Below, piece by piece: positions 1 to 11,280 of a DNA stretch of 64,000 nt. Position numbers and translations under genes: made by a program. The notes under the pieces are model-generated. The model ran no database searches, was not told the DNA's origin, and saw only the letters and a list, made by a program, of their open reading frames with translations. How positions within the stretch are numbered: the stretch's first letter is position 1; each line of letters starts with the position of its first letter. This DNA is from Carettochelys insculpta (taxonomy: Eukaryota; Chordata; Testudines; Carettochelyidae): positions 269,181,798 through 269,245,797 of the forward strand of contig NC_134138.1 of assembly GCF_033958435.1 (NCBI RefSeq). Direction: 5' to 3'.

Positions 1-1194
1 GATCTTCAGGTCTTTAAACACCAGCTGATGGGAAGCAGGCAGGAATCTTTCATGTGGGCTGATTGTCCTTACAGAGTTTTTTGCACTTTCCTCTCAAGCA
101 TCCTGGTACTCCTGCCTGTTTTGTCCCCTCCCCACTTAGGTTAGAAAAAGCAAAGGAGTGGTATTACACAGCAGAACAGCCTGTGGGGAAACAATCATGG
201 AATTGGCCATGACAGGCGAGTAGTCAGGAAGCCAGAAAAACTGGAAATAACTAACCCTGAGACACCACAATATTTGTGACGTGTGTGGGGACGACAAATG
301 GAAATACTAGTTGGCACTGTGCCACGTAGGTAGATCCACAGCTTGCAGCCGTGTCACTTTGCACTGTAACCTATCGGCTTATACTTCACGCATCTCACAT
401 CTGAGGCACCTTTCCTGTGAAACAGCTTGATCTTGGTCTAGTCAGGTCTTGCCGTGGAAGGGGGCCAAGCCAATAAAGAGACACGATGGGGTTGCAAGAG
501 GTAATGTTTGTAATTAATTAGCTGGTGCACTTCCCTCTGAGACAGCGCTGAGCTACTGCTTCAGTCTGGCATAAGGGGAAACACCCTGGAACTTTTCACA
601 GAGTCAGGGTGTTGTACCAGTGAGCTAACTACATGGCCACCCAGGAGATTCCATTCCACCAACTTCACCTCCTCCTGCAGTTGGAATTGGATTTCACTGC
701 CTACCCATACAGCTGCAGCATCATGGTGCTGTCCACTGTTAAATAGCTGCCCTATTCCATCCCAGGGGTGGCTGAATTTGGCTGAGGGAGGAAGCCATTA
801 TCTATCCTTTACCTACCTCACTGGAGCACTCTGGGGTTTAATAATATGCCCGTAAAGCAGTTTGGAATCCTGAGATGATAGGCGCAGTTGAGTTCCAAAG
901 TGCTACGACTGTATCTGTGCGAGTCTGTAAGTGGTGAACTCTCAGTGTGAAGCTGAACGAAAAGCTGTTCAGTCACAGACCCACGCTTCCACCATCAGCC
1001 TGTGGTGAATAGGACCTCGTCACTCTGTGACACTCCCTTTGATTTAGAAAACAATGCCATCCGGAAGGGTAGTCATCACAAACCAAAGCAGGGTCTTTGT
1101 TCTTACATAACCAGGTTGTCAAGGGCATTCAGCACCCACTAGCTCCCTTAGTCCTAGGTGAGAGGGCAACTCTTCTGAAGATCTGGTTGATAGA
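1..1194. other. Non-coding stretch, nothing recognised
   Basis: No ORF of convincing length or composition and no repeat family that I recognise. Base composition is ordinary for vertebrate intergenic or intronic DNA, and stop codons are frequent in all frames. Confidence 0.5.
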
Positions 1195-1388
1195 CAGTGT
1201 TCCCTGTAAGCTGAGTGCTTGGGCGACCACCCAGGAGAGATTCAAAAGCCAGTCAGCTGATTGGCAGAGTGCCCGCCACCACTCATAGCTGGCAGCATGT
1301 GCTTCTATTAGTGGGGCACATCTGCGTATGCCTTGGCGCACATAACAAAATTCCTTCCACCCAAGGATGGTTAAAATTAGAGGGACCA
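1195..1388. mobile_element. Short hAT-type MITE, copy 1
   Basis: The stretch starts CAGTGTTCCCTGTAAGCTGA and ends near AATTAGAGGGACC, the decayed mirror of the start. It is clearly the same sequence as 30663-30858, which has a cleaner right end (GGGAACACTG). No coding capacity. The right boundary is approximate because the terminal bases have diverged, and I cannot see a clean target duplication. Confidence 0.65.
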
Positions 1389-1837
1389 TAGAGCTAAATA
1401 ATCCTCACACTCTAATAGCAAGATATACGTGCAGGAACTTGAAAGTTTGCTATTGTCTTGTACTACTGTTTGGGACCATATGTTTAGTCCCTGAATGGAC
1501 TGTCTCAATAGCTGACCCTCAAGCCCATATCTTGCCCAAGAATATTCCAAATTGGATACTGACATTCTTGTCTCTGGTCCCACCTATTAGGATCATAGTG
1601 TTTGTTTTGACAGTTAGGTTGTAAAATTGTGGTAGGGACCAGAAAACAGACGGTCAACATTGGTGAAGATTCAGAAGGCACTTTGTCTAGAAAGCTATGA
1701 ATTCACACAAAAAATTGCACATAAAGTAATTTACAATTAATTTTCATCTCTTGTGGACTTACACTAGACCAACAGCTATGTGTAGGTAGACTGTAAAGGA
1801 CAAAATACCACATTGGGACTCAAGAGAAGTGATTTCT

Positions 1838-1962
1838 ATTTGTGGTTCTCCCACTGGTCTGCTGGATGATGTTTGTCCGATCATTCTTCTGTGCCTCAGT
1901 TCCTCATCTGTAAAATGGGTTATGATAGTGACTGCCTTGTAAAATGCTTTGAGATCTAGAGA
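1838..1962 (+). repeat. MIR-like SINE fragment
   Basis: GTGCCTCAGTTCCTCATCTG followed by TAAAATGGG, then ATGCTTTGAGATCTAGA, is the core and 3' part of a MIR/CORE-SINE in sense orientation. The tRNA-like head is missing or unrecognisable. Ancient, non-coding. Confidence 0.65.
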
Positions 1963-2751
1963 AGAAAGGGGCTATGTTGTTACTGGACGGACTCAGCACT
2001 TTACATTAGAACATACCTGCCCTGCTGCTGGAATTACCAGCTGTGATACTATCTATCTATGTACTTACTGTAATGGAATGTACCTCTGTGGTCATACCCT
2101 GTGCACCATTGTAATAATCTTTGTGCACGCATGCCTTGTGAAGTATCATTTGAAAGCTTATGGCTTGGTGGTCAGTATTGTCATGATAGAATACGTGTGA
2201 TGAGTTTATAAGATTTCCCTTGTATGTAATTAACACATGTTCCAAACCCCACAGCTCTGCCCAACCCAAAGTTGGCCGACAAGTCTGCCTAAAACAAAGG
2301 AATGTGTGGTTGCCTTAACTTGCATTTAATCAATAAACTGAGTCATCAAACAGGAAGGGAAAACAAGGAAAACCCAAACAGGTGGAGAAAACCATCAGGC
2401 AATATCAGGCCTTGGCAGTGTGGGGCTCAGTTGGGCAGCTCTGGCAGCCCAGGTCTCAGGCAGGCAGTCGGCTGGCGTGGGCAGCTCTGGAGGCTAGCAT
2501 GGGGCTCAGGCAGCAGGCCAGCTGGGACTGCACCAGGCAACCACAAGGGGCTGAGAAAAATTATTTGTGCTTATCTTTAATTTTAAATAACATTTTTATA
2601 TCAAGTTTTTGTGTTAATTTTAAATTATTAATTGAATTTTTTGTTAAAAGGGGATTGGATGATGGTAAAGAAGAGGTGGAGTGGTGTGAGGGTTTCTCAA
2701 AAATCAAAAGGGGGGTGTGATGCCGAAAAGTTTGAGGACCACTGCTCTAAT
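1963..2751. other. Non-coding stretch
   Basis: No gene seen. The end of the stretch (about 2728-2748, AAGTTTGAGGACCACTG) looks like the right terminus of a decayed hAT element; I could not find its left end. Confidence 0.4.
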
Positions 2752-3606
2752 ATCTCTCACCTTGTAGATTGTAAGCTCCTTGAGGGCAGGGGCCATCTTT
2801 TTGTGTTGTGTTTGTACAGCACTTAACACAATGTCTACGTCTACACGTGCAGCCAACATCGAAATAGTTTATTTCGATGTTGCGACATCGAAATAGTCTA
2901 TTTCGATGAATAACGTCTACACGTCCTCCAGGGCCGGCAACGTCGATGTTCAACTTCGACGTTGCTCAGCCCAACATCGAAATAGGCGCAGCGAGGGAAC
3001 GTCTACACGTCAAAGTAGCACACATCGAAATAGGGATGCCAGGCACAGCTGCAGACAGGGTCACAGGGCGGACTCAACAGCAAGCCGCTCCCTTAAAGGG
3101 CCCCTCCCAGACACAGTTGCACTAAACAACACAAGATCCACAGAGCTGACAACTGGTTGCAGACCCTGTGCCTGCAGCATAGATCCCCAGCTGCCGCAGA
3201 AGCAGCCAGAAGCCCTGGGCTAAGGGCTGCTGCCCATGGTGACCATAGAGCCCCGCAGGGGCTGGAGAGAGAGCATCTCTCAACCCCCCAGCTGATGGCC
3301 GCCATGGAGGACCCAGCAATTTCGACGTTGCGGGACGCGGATCGTCTACACGGTCCCTACTTCGACGTTCAACGTCGAAGTAGGGTGCTATTCCTATCTC
3401 CTCATGAGGTTAGCAACTTCGACGTCTCGCCACCTAACGTCGAAGTTAACTTCGAAATAGCGCCCAACGCGTGTAGACGCGACGGGCGCTATTTCGAAGT
3501 TGGTGCCGCTACTTCGAAGTAGCGTGCACGTGTAGACGCAGCTAATGTGGTCTAGCTCACACTTTGGGGTCCTAGGCACAATGGAAATATAAATAAATAA
3601 TAAAAG
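2752..3606 (+). repeat. L2/LINE-like 3' tail split by a Harbinger MITE
   Basis: 2752-2832 (GATTGTAAGCTCCTTGAGGG, then CCATCTTTTTGTG and GTACAGCACTTA) and 3547-3606 (TTGGGGTCCTAGGCAC, then an AT-rich tail) are two halves of one ancient amniote LINE tail. They rejoin across the 711-bp element at 2833-3543, whose duplicated AAT lies at the break. Confidence 0.6.
2833..3543 (-). mobile_element. 711-bp internally deleted Harbinger element, copy 1
   Basis: Left end GTCTACGTCTACACGTGCA, right end (reverse strand) AGCTGCGTCTACACGTGCAC; flanking AAT at 2830-2832 and 3544-3546 is the 3-bp target duplication. The left ~350 bases match the transposase end of the long copies in reverse and the right ~280 bases match their Myb end, so this is a deletion derivative in inverted orientation. 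It retains the CCCTTAAAGGG promoter-like motif. The transposase start codon, seen in the other two 711-bp copies, is ATA here (about 3179-3181). Both ends are filled with short ATCGAAATAG/CTATTTCGAT palindromes. Confidence 0.93.
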
Positions 3607-3877
3607 TCATACAAGGTTCATAGCAGAATGGGTAACCAGGGTCCAAAAGCTGTGCAGAATTTCTGGACCAGCACCAGCCTCTTCTCAGCTCAAACTTTGT
3701 TGGCTTCTAAAATCTTCATTCAACCATTCATTCAAAACTTCATTCAAGCAGAGAGCACAGGATCTGCCCTCAATTTGCTCATGTGCACACACCCAGAAGA
3801 TGGGAGTTATCTGCATTTTTCAGATGATAAAATAGAGACACATGAGCAGTTCAGAAGTGGGCACAGCAACCATTTTG
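3607..3877. other. Non-coding stretch
   Basis: No gene or recognised repeat; short open frames only. Confidence 0.4.
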
Positions 3878-3950
3878 CTAGTCTTTAAAGTGCTACTTGA
3901 CTGCTTTTTGTTTTGATAGTGTATAGACAAGCACGGCTCCCTCTCTGTTA
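3878..3950 (+). repeat. Penelope-like (family 2) 3' tail fragment
   Basis: CTTTAAAGTGCTACTTGACT then GCTTTTTGTTTTGATAG, ending GGCTCCCTCTCTGTTACT. The last block is the reverse complement of the terminus at about 60634-60660, where it caps a Penelope-like element. The middle block also occurs as an inverted pair at 26988-27066. A 3'-only fragment, as expected of 5' truncation during target-primed insertion. Confidence 0.55.
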
Positions 3951-4035
3951 CTCTTCTTTATGTGTCAGCCCTCAGTGTCTTGAGCTGGCATCCAAAAACT
4001 GAAGCACTCAAAACTCAGCATCTGCTTTTGAAAAC

Positions 4036-4130
4036 TTGGCTGATGTCCAGGACTTCTCCAAGGCCACAGAGCAAGGAAGGTAGTTAGGACTAGAACTCCC
4101 TGACTCCTAGCCTGTGAATCACACAGGCTT
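4036..4130 (-). repeat. MIR-like SINE fragment
   Basis: CTCCAAGGCCACAGAGCAAG followed by GACTAGAACTCCCTGACTCC is the reverse complement of a MIR-type core and tRNA-like part. Ancient, non-coding. Confidence 0.5.
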
Positions 4131-5553
4131 CCTTAGCTGCAGCATGCTGCAGCACCACCTCCAGACCCACATGCTGCCTAGTACAAAAACTTAGAGATCT
4201 AAGCATCGAATTTGATTCCTGGAGGTTTGAACAGTAGGAAGCTCACCTTGGTTTGCTCTCCCCATTAGATAGCTGTGTGGAATTCTATGCAGTTTAGTGG
4301 TGGGAGTCTTGCAGATGGCACCTTAACAGCCTAGCACCCATGAGGTCTGCTTGGATATTAAGGGTTCCATGGCATTTTCATAACAGATTTAATTGAAGTG
4401 TCCTTAGGTACAAATTGCCCCTAACGCACACATGCCTTGCAGCACAGCGTGCTTGCACTAGCTGCCCTCCTAGCTTTTACCCTCCACCCCCGGTGCATGC
4501 CTTTGCTAAGAACTCTGGAGATGGAAGTATATATTTTATACCTGCAAAGCAGCATAGTCCTGCAACCCACCCTGCAGGACATGGCAGAGATGGGTGACTG
4601 GTGGATTTTGGATGGGTTGCAAATGTCTCCAAACCATGCTATGGACAAAGGGATGTGTTTGGTGGGAGCCATGCTGGCTGAAAGGATCTGTGCACTGCCA
4701 GAGCACATGGTGATCCCCATTATTCCATTCTTCATTGCCCTCTTTCTAGCAATCCAGTAAGACAGCCACAACCTTTGGGCTACACTGGCAGCCATTTCTT
4801 GTACAAGAAAGTCAAGAATGAAGGTCCTTTCCTGTGCAGAGATCTGGAGATGAATTACCAAAATTTAGGTGTCGCTAAGCTGCACAACCGTTTTCTATAT
4901 ATTGCTGATGGCGAGGAGGATAGCAAGACACTCAGTGGCAGCAGAGCAGCCTGATAAGATTTGCAGTTGTGTATGTGCTGACTGACAGACAGTGATTGTG
5001 GGCACCCTAAAAAGTCGTTTCATTTTCTTCTGTCCCAGACCCAGCTCGGCTGCACAGTGCATCAAAGCCTTTTGGCCACAGCAACCTCACACAGTGGAAA
5101 TGCGAGTAAAGGACAGACCACCACTCCAGGCAGAGGGGGGGTGAAGTAAATTTAACCCTTCAATTGTTCTTCCACAGCATCTGCCCTGCAGGCACAGTCT
5201 AGTGAGGTTGATGGAACATCTGGCCATACCTACAAAATTCAGTGGCTCAGCAAGTGCCTTCTATCCAGACTTGCCTTCAGTCTGTGGTTTTCTGTAGCTA
5301 AATGAAAGGACCCACTAGCAGCACGTGCGATTAAAGAACTTGATCTTGGGCTCTGATACAAAACTGCACCTTGCTAAGTATAAGGCGCAGGCTTTGCAAA
5401 CTATGCAAATCTCCTGAGACCTAATGGCATCATCAAGCCTAAAGTCCACATGTCCTAAATCATATGCCCTAACAGACCTACTGCCTGAGGAGGGTAAACC
5501 TAAGTGCAACAGCAGTCTATTCTACTAGGTCATGGGGGCAGCACTCTAGGGAC
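4131..5553. other. Non-coding stretch with an unassigned 107-codon ORF
   Basis: An ATG-to-stop ORF lies at 4437-4760 (+), rich in Met and Leu with a hydrophobic C-terminus (IPIIPFFIALFLAIQ). An overlapping 146-codon ORF runs on the opposite strand (4421-4861). Neither resembles a family I know and both can be explained by a low-stop-density stretch; I do not call a gene. The rest holds nothing recognisable. Confidence 0.4.
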
Positions 5554-6454
5554 ACTTAGAGCAGTGGTTTTCAACCAGTGTGCCGTGGCACACTGGTATT
5601 CTGTGAGAACTGTCCAAGTGTGCCATGAAATTTTGTTAATTTCCACTTGCTGTGGCTCTTTGCAGAGCCACAGCAGGGAAGAAATTGATGACCCTGTAGC
5701 AGCTGGGTTCAAGGAACAAGGCTGCCTGAGTCCCAACTGGAACGGGGTTTGTCAATTTCCCACACACACACCCATCCCCCCACTGTGGCTCTCTGCAGAG
5801 CCCCCACGAGGGGAAATGCCGACCCTGCAGGACCCCATTCACACTAGGAGGCAACTGAAATGCTGCTTCCCAGCCAAGACAAGCCGGTGGGAACCCCGTC
5901 CTCACTTCCTGCTGTGGCAAGAGGGAGGGAGGGTTGGAGCCTGTTGGAACTGGGATGCAGTTTAAATGCCATGTCCAATGGGCTGGCGGTGAGGGGAGCC
6001 GGCTTTCAATGGTTACTTGTATACTCGACATCCCTAGCATGGCACTGAGCAGATTTTGAAAACGTGTCTGTGCTCTGTAGGATGGAAATTTCTGAGGCAG
6101 GTTATGGTATTCTGCTAAAGACCCCCTATTCGAATCCTAAAGTCTGGAGCAGGCCTATAGTCCTACAGTTCAGGAACCCAGTTAGCATGAGTGGAAGGTT
6201 ACCCACACTTGCCCCCTCACCACATCTCACTCACAAGATCCAGGGAAGGTCACCCCAACTCAGACAGGGCCTTGGAGTTTGGAGGGAGGGATAGTTGCCC
6301 TAGCAACCAGATTCCAAGACAAGGCCATGCAAGTGAGAACCAGGATATGGCACCATCCCATTTGCTATCCCACGCTGTCACTCAAAACAAATGTGTTATT
6401 GCTCTATGCTGTTACTGTCTGTTTTGCTTTAATCTTCTAGATAAGCTCCCCTGA

Positions 6455-6856
6455 ATGTGCCTGTGTAAAGGCGTCATCATTGCTCTTGTAGATGCATCAT
6501 CCATCCAATTAGACACAGAGATGTTATTGCATGTCTGCTTTGTTTAAGTAATGTGCTAAAGAAAACCACCTGTACTAGAGATAAGATGTTCTATAAGCTA
6601 TGGCTGGGGATACTCTGTAACCTTTTCATATTATTGGCTTATTGTGTTCATTTCATCTTGCTTGTAGGACCTAACCAGGCTTGGGTAACACCCATGCCGT
6701 AGTTACCCCCTGTCCATCAATAATCCATATAAGCGATTGTAACCTATTGTCTGATGGGGATCACTGAGCCTAATACGCGAGGTGACAGCCACCAGCTGTG
6801 TGTAATAAACCCTCCTGCTTGCCTCATACGTGGTGTCTAGACTCTGTGATCCAACA
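6455..6856 (+). repeat. LTR-like stretch (possible solo LTR)
   Basis: A TATA-like CCATATAAGCG (about 6726), an AATAAA in GTGTGTAATAAACCC (about 6804) and an end in CCAACA (6856) are spaced as in a long terminal repeat. I cannot identify the 5' boundary or a short target duplication and see no internal retroviral coding sequence, so the class is uncertain. It lies inside the hAT and just left of the Harbinger insertion. Confidence 0.35.
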
Positions 6857-7175
6857 TGCTGGCTGTCTAAAGCCGTGTATACACGTGCACCCTACTTCGA
6901 AGTAGCGGCACTAACTTTGAAATAGCGCCCGTCGCGGCTACACGCGTCGGGCACTATTTCGAAGTTAACTTCGACGTTAGGCGGCGAGACATCGAAGTCG
7001 CTAACCCCATGAGGGGATAGGAATAGCGCCCTACTTCGATGTTCAACATCAAAGTAGGGACCGTGTAGTCATTGCGCGTCCCACAACGTCGAAATTGCCG
7101 GGTCCTCCATGGCGGCCATCAGCTGAGGGGTTGAGAGACGCTCTCTCCAGCCCCTCAGCTCAATGGTGGCCGCAT

Positions 7176-7202
7176 GGAGCGGCCCCTTAAAGGTCCCCTC
7201 CG
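7176..7202 (+). promoter_or_regulatory. Promoter-like TTAAA motif, Myb gene, copy A
   Basis: GAGCGGCCCCTTAAAGGTCC lies about 110 bases upstream of the chosen Myb start (7297). A near-identical block sits upstream of the transposase on the other strand (11258-11280), and both are conserved in copy B. I infer a shared TATA-like core promoter; no transcript evidence is available. Confidence 0.45.
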
Positions 7203-7296
7203 CCTCCCTTCCTGTGCAGCAAGCTGAGGGATCGTGCAGGCGGCAGCCCACACACGTGGCCAGCCTGCACGTCCCTCAGCCACCCACCCAGCTGCG

Positions 7297-8191
7297 ATGG
7301 CTGCCCGGCAGCCCCCCCAGTGCCCCCAGGGGACCCCCCCCAAGGGGAGCCAGGGCAGCCAGCCCAGCCAGAAGGGCAGCCAGGCTGGCAAGCAGCAGCG
7401 GGGCCCCTCCTGGACGGAGGCCGAGCTGCGGGACCTGCTGGGGCTGTGGAGCAAGGAGGAGGTGCTCCAGGTAATGGGGAGCAAGAGGCGGAACGCAGAT
7501 GCGTTCGCTCGGCTGGCTGACGGCCTGGCTGCCCGGGGTCACCCTGCCCACACTCCTGATCACGTCAGGAGTAAGGTGAAGGAGCTGCAGCAGGGTTACT
7601 CCCGGGCCCAGGATGCGGCCGGCCGATCTGGGGCCGCCCCCGTCAGTTGCCCCTTTTACAGGGAGCTCAGGGACATCCTGGGGCCCCCGGCACACCTCCT
7701 CCCCTCCGGCCACCCTTGACACCTCGGCCGACGAGCCCCTGCAGCCGGAGTCCGCCCCAGAGGTAAGCCCCGCACCCCGGGGCCCCCCCCCGGAGGCCCC
7801 CCCGGGACATAGCGGCAGGAGGAGGAGGAGGAGGAGGAGGGGGGCTCCTCCTCTGCAGAATCCGGGCTGCAGATCCTCCTCCTGCCATCCCGGAGCAGCA
7901 GCCGGGCCTCCGCCCCCCGGGGATCTCCGGACTATGGGAGCGGACCGACAGGTAGGTAGCCCCCTCTGGTGTACACCCCTGGGCTTGAGGGGCAGGGGGT
8001 AATAGATATGTGTCCAGGGCCCCCCACATGCTCACATGGCCATGGCCCCAAGGACAGCAGGGCCATGGCCCTCACAGCAGTGCATCAGCCCCTGTCCCCT
8101 CCACCCCGCACGACAGTGCCATGCCCCATCCCCGGGCCAGGGGGGAGCGGAACCTCGAGGGGCCCCCGGGAGGAGGGGGTGGGACACCCCG

Positions 8192-8223
<32 letters not shown>

Positions 8224-9371
8224 TGTGATGCAGTGGAGGGAGTGCAAAAGAGAGACTCAGGCTACATATGAGCACCAAGAGCCGAATAGCTCCCAGGGGC
8301 AAAGGAGGATCCTGGGGCTACAGCTGGCAGGTGACACCTCTGCCCTGAACAAAGAGGAGGGAGGAGCCGAGCTGGCTTTGAATGCGGCGGGGGAGGGCGG
8401 GGGCCACAGGTAGAGACTAGGGGAAGGGAGAGCTGGAAGGCAGCCAGCCTGAGGAGGGGGAAAGCTGCATCCCAGAGGGGCCCCCCTTGGGGTCTTCTCC
8501 CCACGACGGGTTGGAAGGACTGTCTCTTCCGACAGCTGGTGCTGTCACTCCTGGGAGAAACTGGGCATCTGTGGCCTAAGAAACCTCTCCTGCTGTCAGA
8601 CCCTGCGGGGTGAAGTGAGAGTCGCTCCCACCAGGGGACGGGGTGCAGTGCAGGGGGACCCCTGAACCCCATCCATCACAGCAGCATGTCCCGGGGACGG
8701 GGATGGGGAACCTGCAGCACAGGGCTGGGGGGACAAAGGCCACGGCTCGGGGCCCATACTAACGCCTGTCTCCATTCTTCTTCCCCCCTCCTCTCCTGTG
8801 TCCCGCACCTGCACCATCAGAAGGACCGGAAGAGAGCGCCAGTGAGGCCTCAGTCGTCCCGGAGAGCCCTCCGGGACCATCGCTCCAGGCCAGCTCCTCG
8901 GCCGAGGACCGACCGGCCCCACGGCGGGCTAGACGGCGGACCCCGCGCCACCAACAGCCGACGGCGACGGACCCCCAGCTGCTGGCCATGCACCGACGGC
9001 AGCTGGAGGTCGTGGAGCAGCAGCTGCAGCTGCAGGAGCGGGCCCTGGCCTGGCGCCAGGAGGCATGGGGGGCCTACATGGAGACTTTTAACTGCCTGGT
9101 GGACTACCTGGCCCCCAATGCCGCGCCGGCCGCTGCAGCGCGCGCCCTGCCTGCTCCTGCAGCCCCACCACCAGCTGCTCCGCCCGTCGCCGTCTCGTCT
9201 GCCATCGCCCCGCCACCCACCGCCGAGGGCCGGAGCGCCGAGGGACCCCTGGAGGCACCTGAGACTCACAGGGCATCCTATCTTCCGGTCCGGCCCGCCC
9301 CCAGCCAGCCCCAGCCAGGGCTGCGACTGCGGCGGGGCTCCCGGCCGGCCACGCCCAGTGCCGGGCTATAG
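7297..9371 (+). pseudogene. Harbinger Myb/SANT-like DNA-binding protein gene, copy A (frameshifted)
   Basis: In this transposon superfamily a Myb/SANT-like protein binds subterminal DNA and helps bring the transposase to the ends. Exon 1 runs 7297-7951 and exon 2 8821-9371, with donor CAG|GTAGGT and acceptor ACCATCAG in phase 1. I chose ATG 7297 (GCGATGG context, downstream of the TTAAA motif) over the earlier in-frame ATG at 7234. The domain begins GPSWTEAELRDLLGLWSKEE and ends near YRELRDILG; its first Trp is present. An extra G near 7680-7684, relative to copy B, shifts the frame and gives a stop at 7719, so the product would be 140 residues with the whole DNA-binding domain but no tail. 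A compensating shift near 7800 comes too late. Exon 2 encodes a Gln/Leu-rich helical stretch (RRQLEVVEQQLQLQERALAW) and a Pro/Ala-rich tail. Confidence 0.85.
8191..8223 (+). repeat. CAG microsatellite in Myb intron, copy A
   Basis: About ten CAG/CAA units inside the intron. The same tract is longer in copy B (21868-21913). It is followed in both copies by a conserved open frame (QEPNSSQGQR, LGLQLAGDTSALNKEEGGA). Confidence 0.8.
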
Positions 9372-9484
9372 GGGCGAGAGGCCCGGGACGTGGCCCCCCC
9401 CCCCTTGTATATAGTTTAAAGTTCTTATTTGGTGCCCCCCGTTTGCCCCGTCCCCCCCATGTAAATAGTTCTCCCCTTTATCCT

Positions 9485-9545
9485 CCCTGGTTTTCTTTTT
9501 ATTATTGAGGACACTTGTTTGTTAGTATTGTTTTATTTTTGTACA
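9485..9545 (-). terminator. Poly(A) signals for transposase, copy A
   Basis: On the minus strand AATAAA occurs within TACAAAAATAAAACAATAC (about 9530-9545) and again near 9490-9505, 220-290 bases after the transposase stop. I see no canonical signal for the Myb gene on the plus strand in the same stretch. Confidence 0.5.
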
Positions 9546-9770
9546 TATTAGTTTGTGTCCACGTTTGTATATAGTTTGTTCTTGTTTCATATATTTACAG
9601 TTAAAAGAAAAAGTTCTGAAAGAAAAAGAAGTTTAAGTTCAGCCACAAGTGCGTGTTGTCATTTGTCCAGGAAAAGTGGGAGGGGGGTGTGGTGGGGTGC
9701 TCCATGGTGTGGGCGTTGGGGCAGGAGTGTGGTGGAGGAAGGGGCGGGCAGTAGGGGGCCTGGGCAGAGT

Positions 9771-11142
9771 TCACCCCGCGGCCTCATCATTGAAGTGGGC
9801 CCGCAGGGCCTCCCGGACCCGGGTCCCTTCGGGGTCCACCTGCCGACTGGGGGCAGCAGGTGGCTGGACGTCTGCCCTGCCGGCCTCTGCAGCCCAGCCC
9901 TGGAAAAAGGCGTCCCCCTTGCTCTCCACCAAATTGTGCAGGGCACAGCAGGCACCCACAATCTGGGGGATGTTGTTGGGGCCCACATCCAGGCGGGTCA
10001 GGAGACATCTCCAGCGTCCCTTCAGGCAGCCAAATGAGCGCTCCACCACCTGGTGCGCGTGGTTCAGGCGCTGGTTGAAGTGCTCCTGGCTAGCGGAAAG
10101 ATGGCCCGTGTACAGGTGCATGAGCCACGGCCGGAGGGAGTATGCCGCATCTGCGATGACACAGAAGGGCATGGTGGTGTCCCCCAGAGGGATCTCCCAC
10201 TGGGGGATGTAGGTCCCCGCCTCCAGCCGGCGGCACAGGCCCGAGTTCCGGAAAACCCGGGCGTCGTGGGTGCTGCCAGGCCAGCCCACGTAAATGTCCT
10301 GGAAACGGCCCCGGCTGTCCACCAAGGCCTGTAGGACGACAGAATGGTAGCCCTTGCGATTGAGGTATCGTCCGCCACTGTGATGCAGGGCGCGGATGGG
10401 GATGTGAGTCCCATCCAGAGCCCCGAAGCAGTTGGGGAAGCCCAGGGTAGCAAAGGCCGCGATGGTGGCATCTGGGTCCCCCAGCCTCATGAGCCTGTGC
10501 AGGAGCATGGCGTTGATGGCACGCACAACCTGCAGAGAAAGCACATGGGACAGCACCAATGAGGGGTGAGCAGGGTGTGTGTGGCCCTGCCCTGCCCTGC
10601 CCTCCTCTGCCCGGGCCCCCCTCCCCCGCCCTGGCCTCCCCTCCCCTCCCCTCCCCTGCCCTCCCCCCGTGGGTTCTCTTACCTCCATGAGGACAGCCCC
10701 AACGGTGGCCTTGCCGACACCAAACTGCTGCCCCACGGATCGGTAGCTGTCGGGAGTGGCCAGCTTCCAGACAGCGATGCCAACCCGTTTCTCCACAGGG
10801 AGGGCAAGCCGCATGGCGGTGTCCTGGTGCCTGAGTTCGGGGGTGAGCCACTGGCACAGCTCTATAAATGTCTGCTGGCTCATCCTGAAGTTCCTGAGCC
10901 AGCGGTCGTCGTCCCACTCCCCAAGCACCAGCCGCTCCCACCAGTCGGTGCTGGTGGGGTAGCTCCACAGCCGCCGCTGTGTGAGGCGGGGGGCGGGGCG
11001 GGGTGCTGCAGGGTTAGAGGTTGAGCCCTGCTGCCCTGGGGGCAGCTCCTCCTCCGGTGTAGCAAGGAGGTGCTCAGCTGCCTCCCGCATGGCATGGAGC
11101 AGGGCAAGCCCTGCTCCTGCCAGGAGGGCTGGGTGGACCTCT

Positions 11143-11178
<36 letters not shown>

Positions 11179-11186
11179 GGGTCCAT
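9771..11186 (-). CDS. HARBI1-type DDE transposase, copy A
   Basis: This would be the nuclease that cuts and joins transposon ends in the nucleus. Exon 1 is 11186-10683 (168 codons) and exon 2 10529-9771 (252 codons plus stop); the junction is GAG|GTAAGA...CTGCAG|GTTGTG, phase 0, giving 420 residues. The 153-bp intron has no in-frame stop, so unspliced RNA would also read through (471 residues). The start has a good context (AGGCATGGAC) and is followed by 11 Gln. A helix-turn-helix-like YRSVGQQFGVGKATV is at about 148-162. Acidic residues are D207 (LDGTHIPI), D257 (GSTHDARVF), D295 (IADAAYSL) and E331 (VVERSFGCLK); D295 and E331 are 35 residues apart, as in DD35E enzymes. Odd: the position five before the E-R pair is His (NHAHQVVER) where copy B has Arg. 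Length is somewhat above HARBI1 (~350). Confidence 0.9.
11144..11177 (-). repeat. CAG tract encoding transposase poly-Gln, copy A
   Basis: A CTG run on the plus strand; encodes 11 consecutive Gln directly after Met-Asp-Pro. Copy B has 14 (24984-25026) and the 711-bp derivatives keep only MDPQLQQQQ. Confidence 0.9.
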
Positions 11187-11257
11187 GCCTGTGTTGCCCG
11201 GGGTCTGTGTGCCTATGGCTCCTCAGACCGCGTGCTGTGCAGGCTGAGTGTGTCTGG

Positions 11258-11280
11258 GAGGGGCCCTTTAAGGGAGCGGC
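11258..11280 (-). promoter_or_regulatory. Promoter-like TTAAA motif, transposase, copy A
   Basis: On the minus strand CCGCTCCCTTAAAGGGCCCC precedes the transposase start by about 85 bases. It mirrors the block upstream of the Myb gene and is retained in all three 711-bp copies. Confidence 0.45.

Noticed and set aside
2906..3522. 105- and 121-codon ORFs inside the 711-bp elements (also at 39476 and 55136)
   Set aside because: They read through terminal palindromes and the promoter-like block in a frame unrelated to either Harbinger gene; only the short MDPQLQQQQ start has a coding origin.
4421..4861. Overlapping sense and antisense ORFs of 107 and 146 codons
   Set aside because: No domain, no splice context and no family resemblance; both strands open together suggests low stop density by chance.
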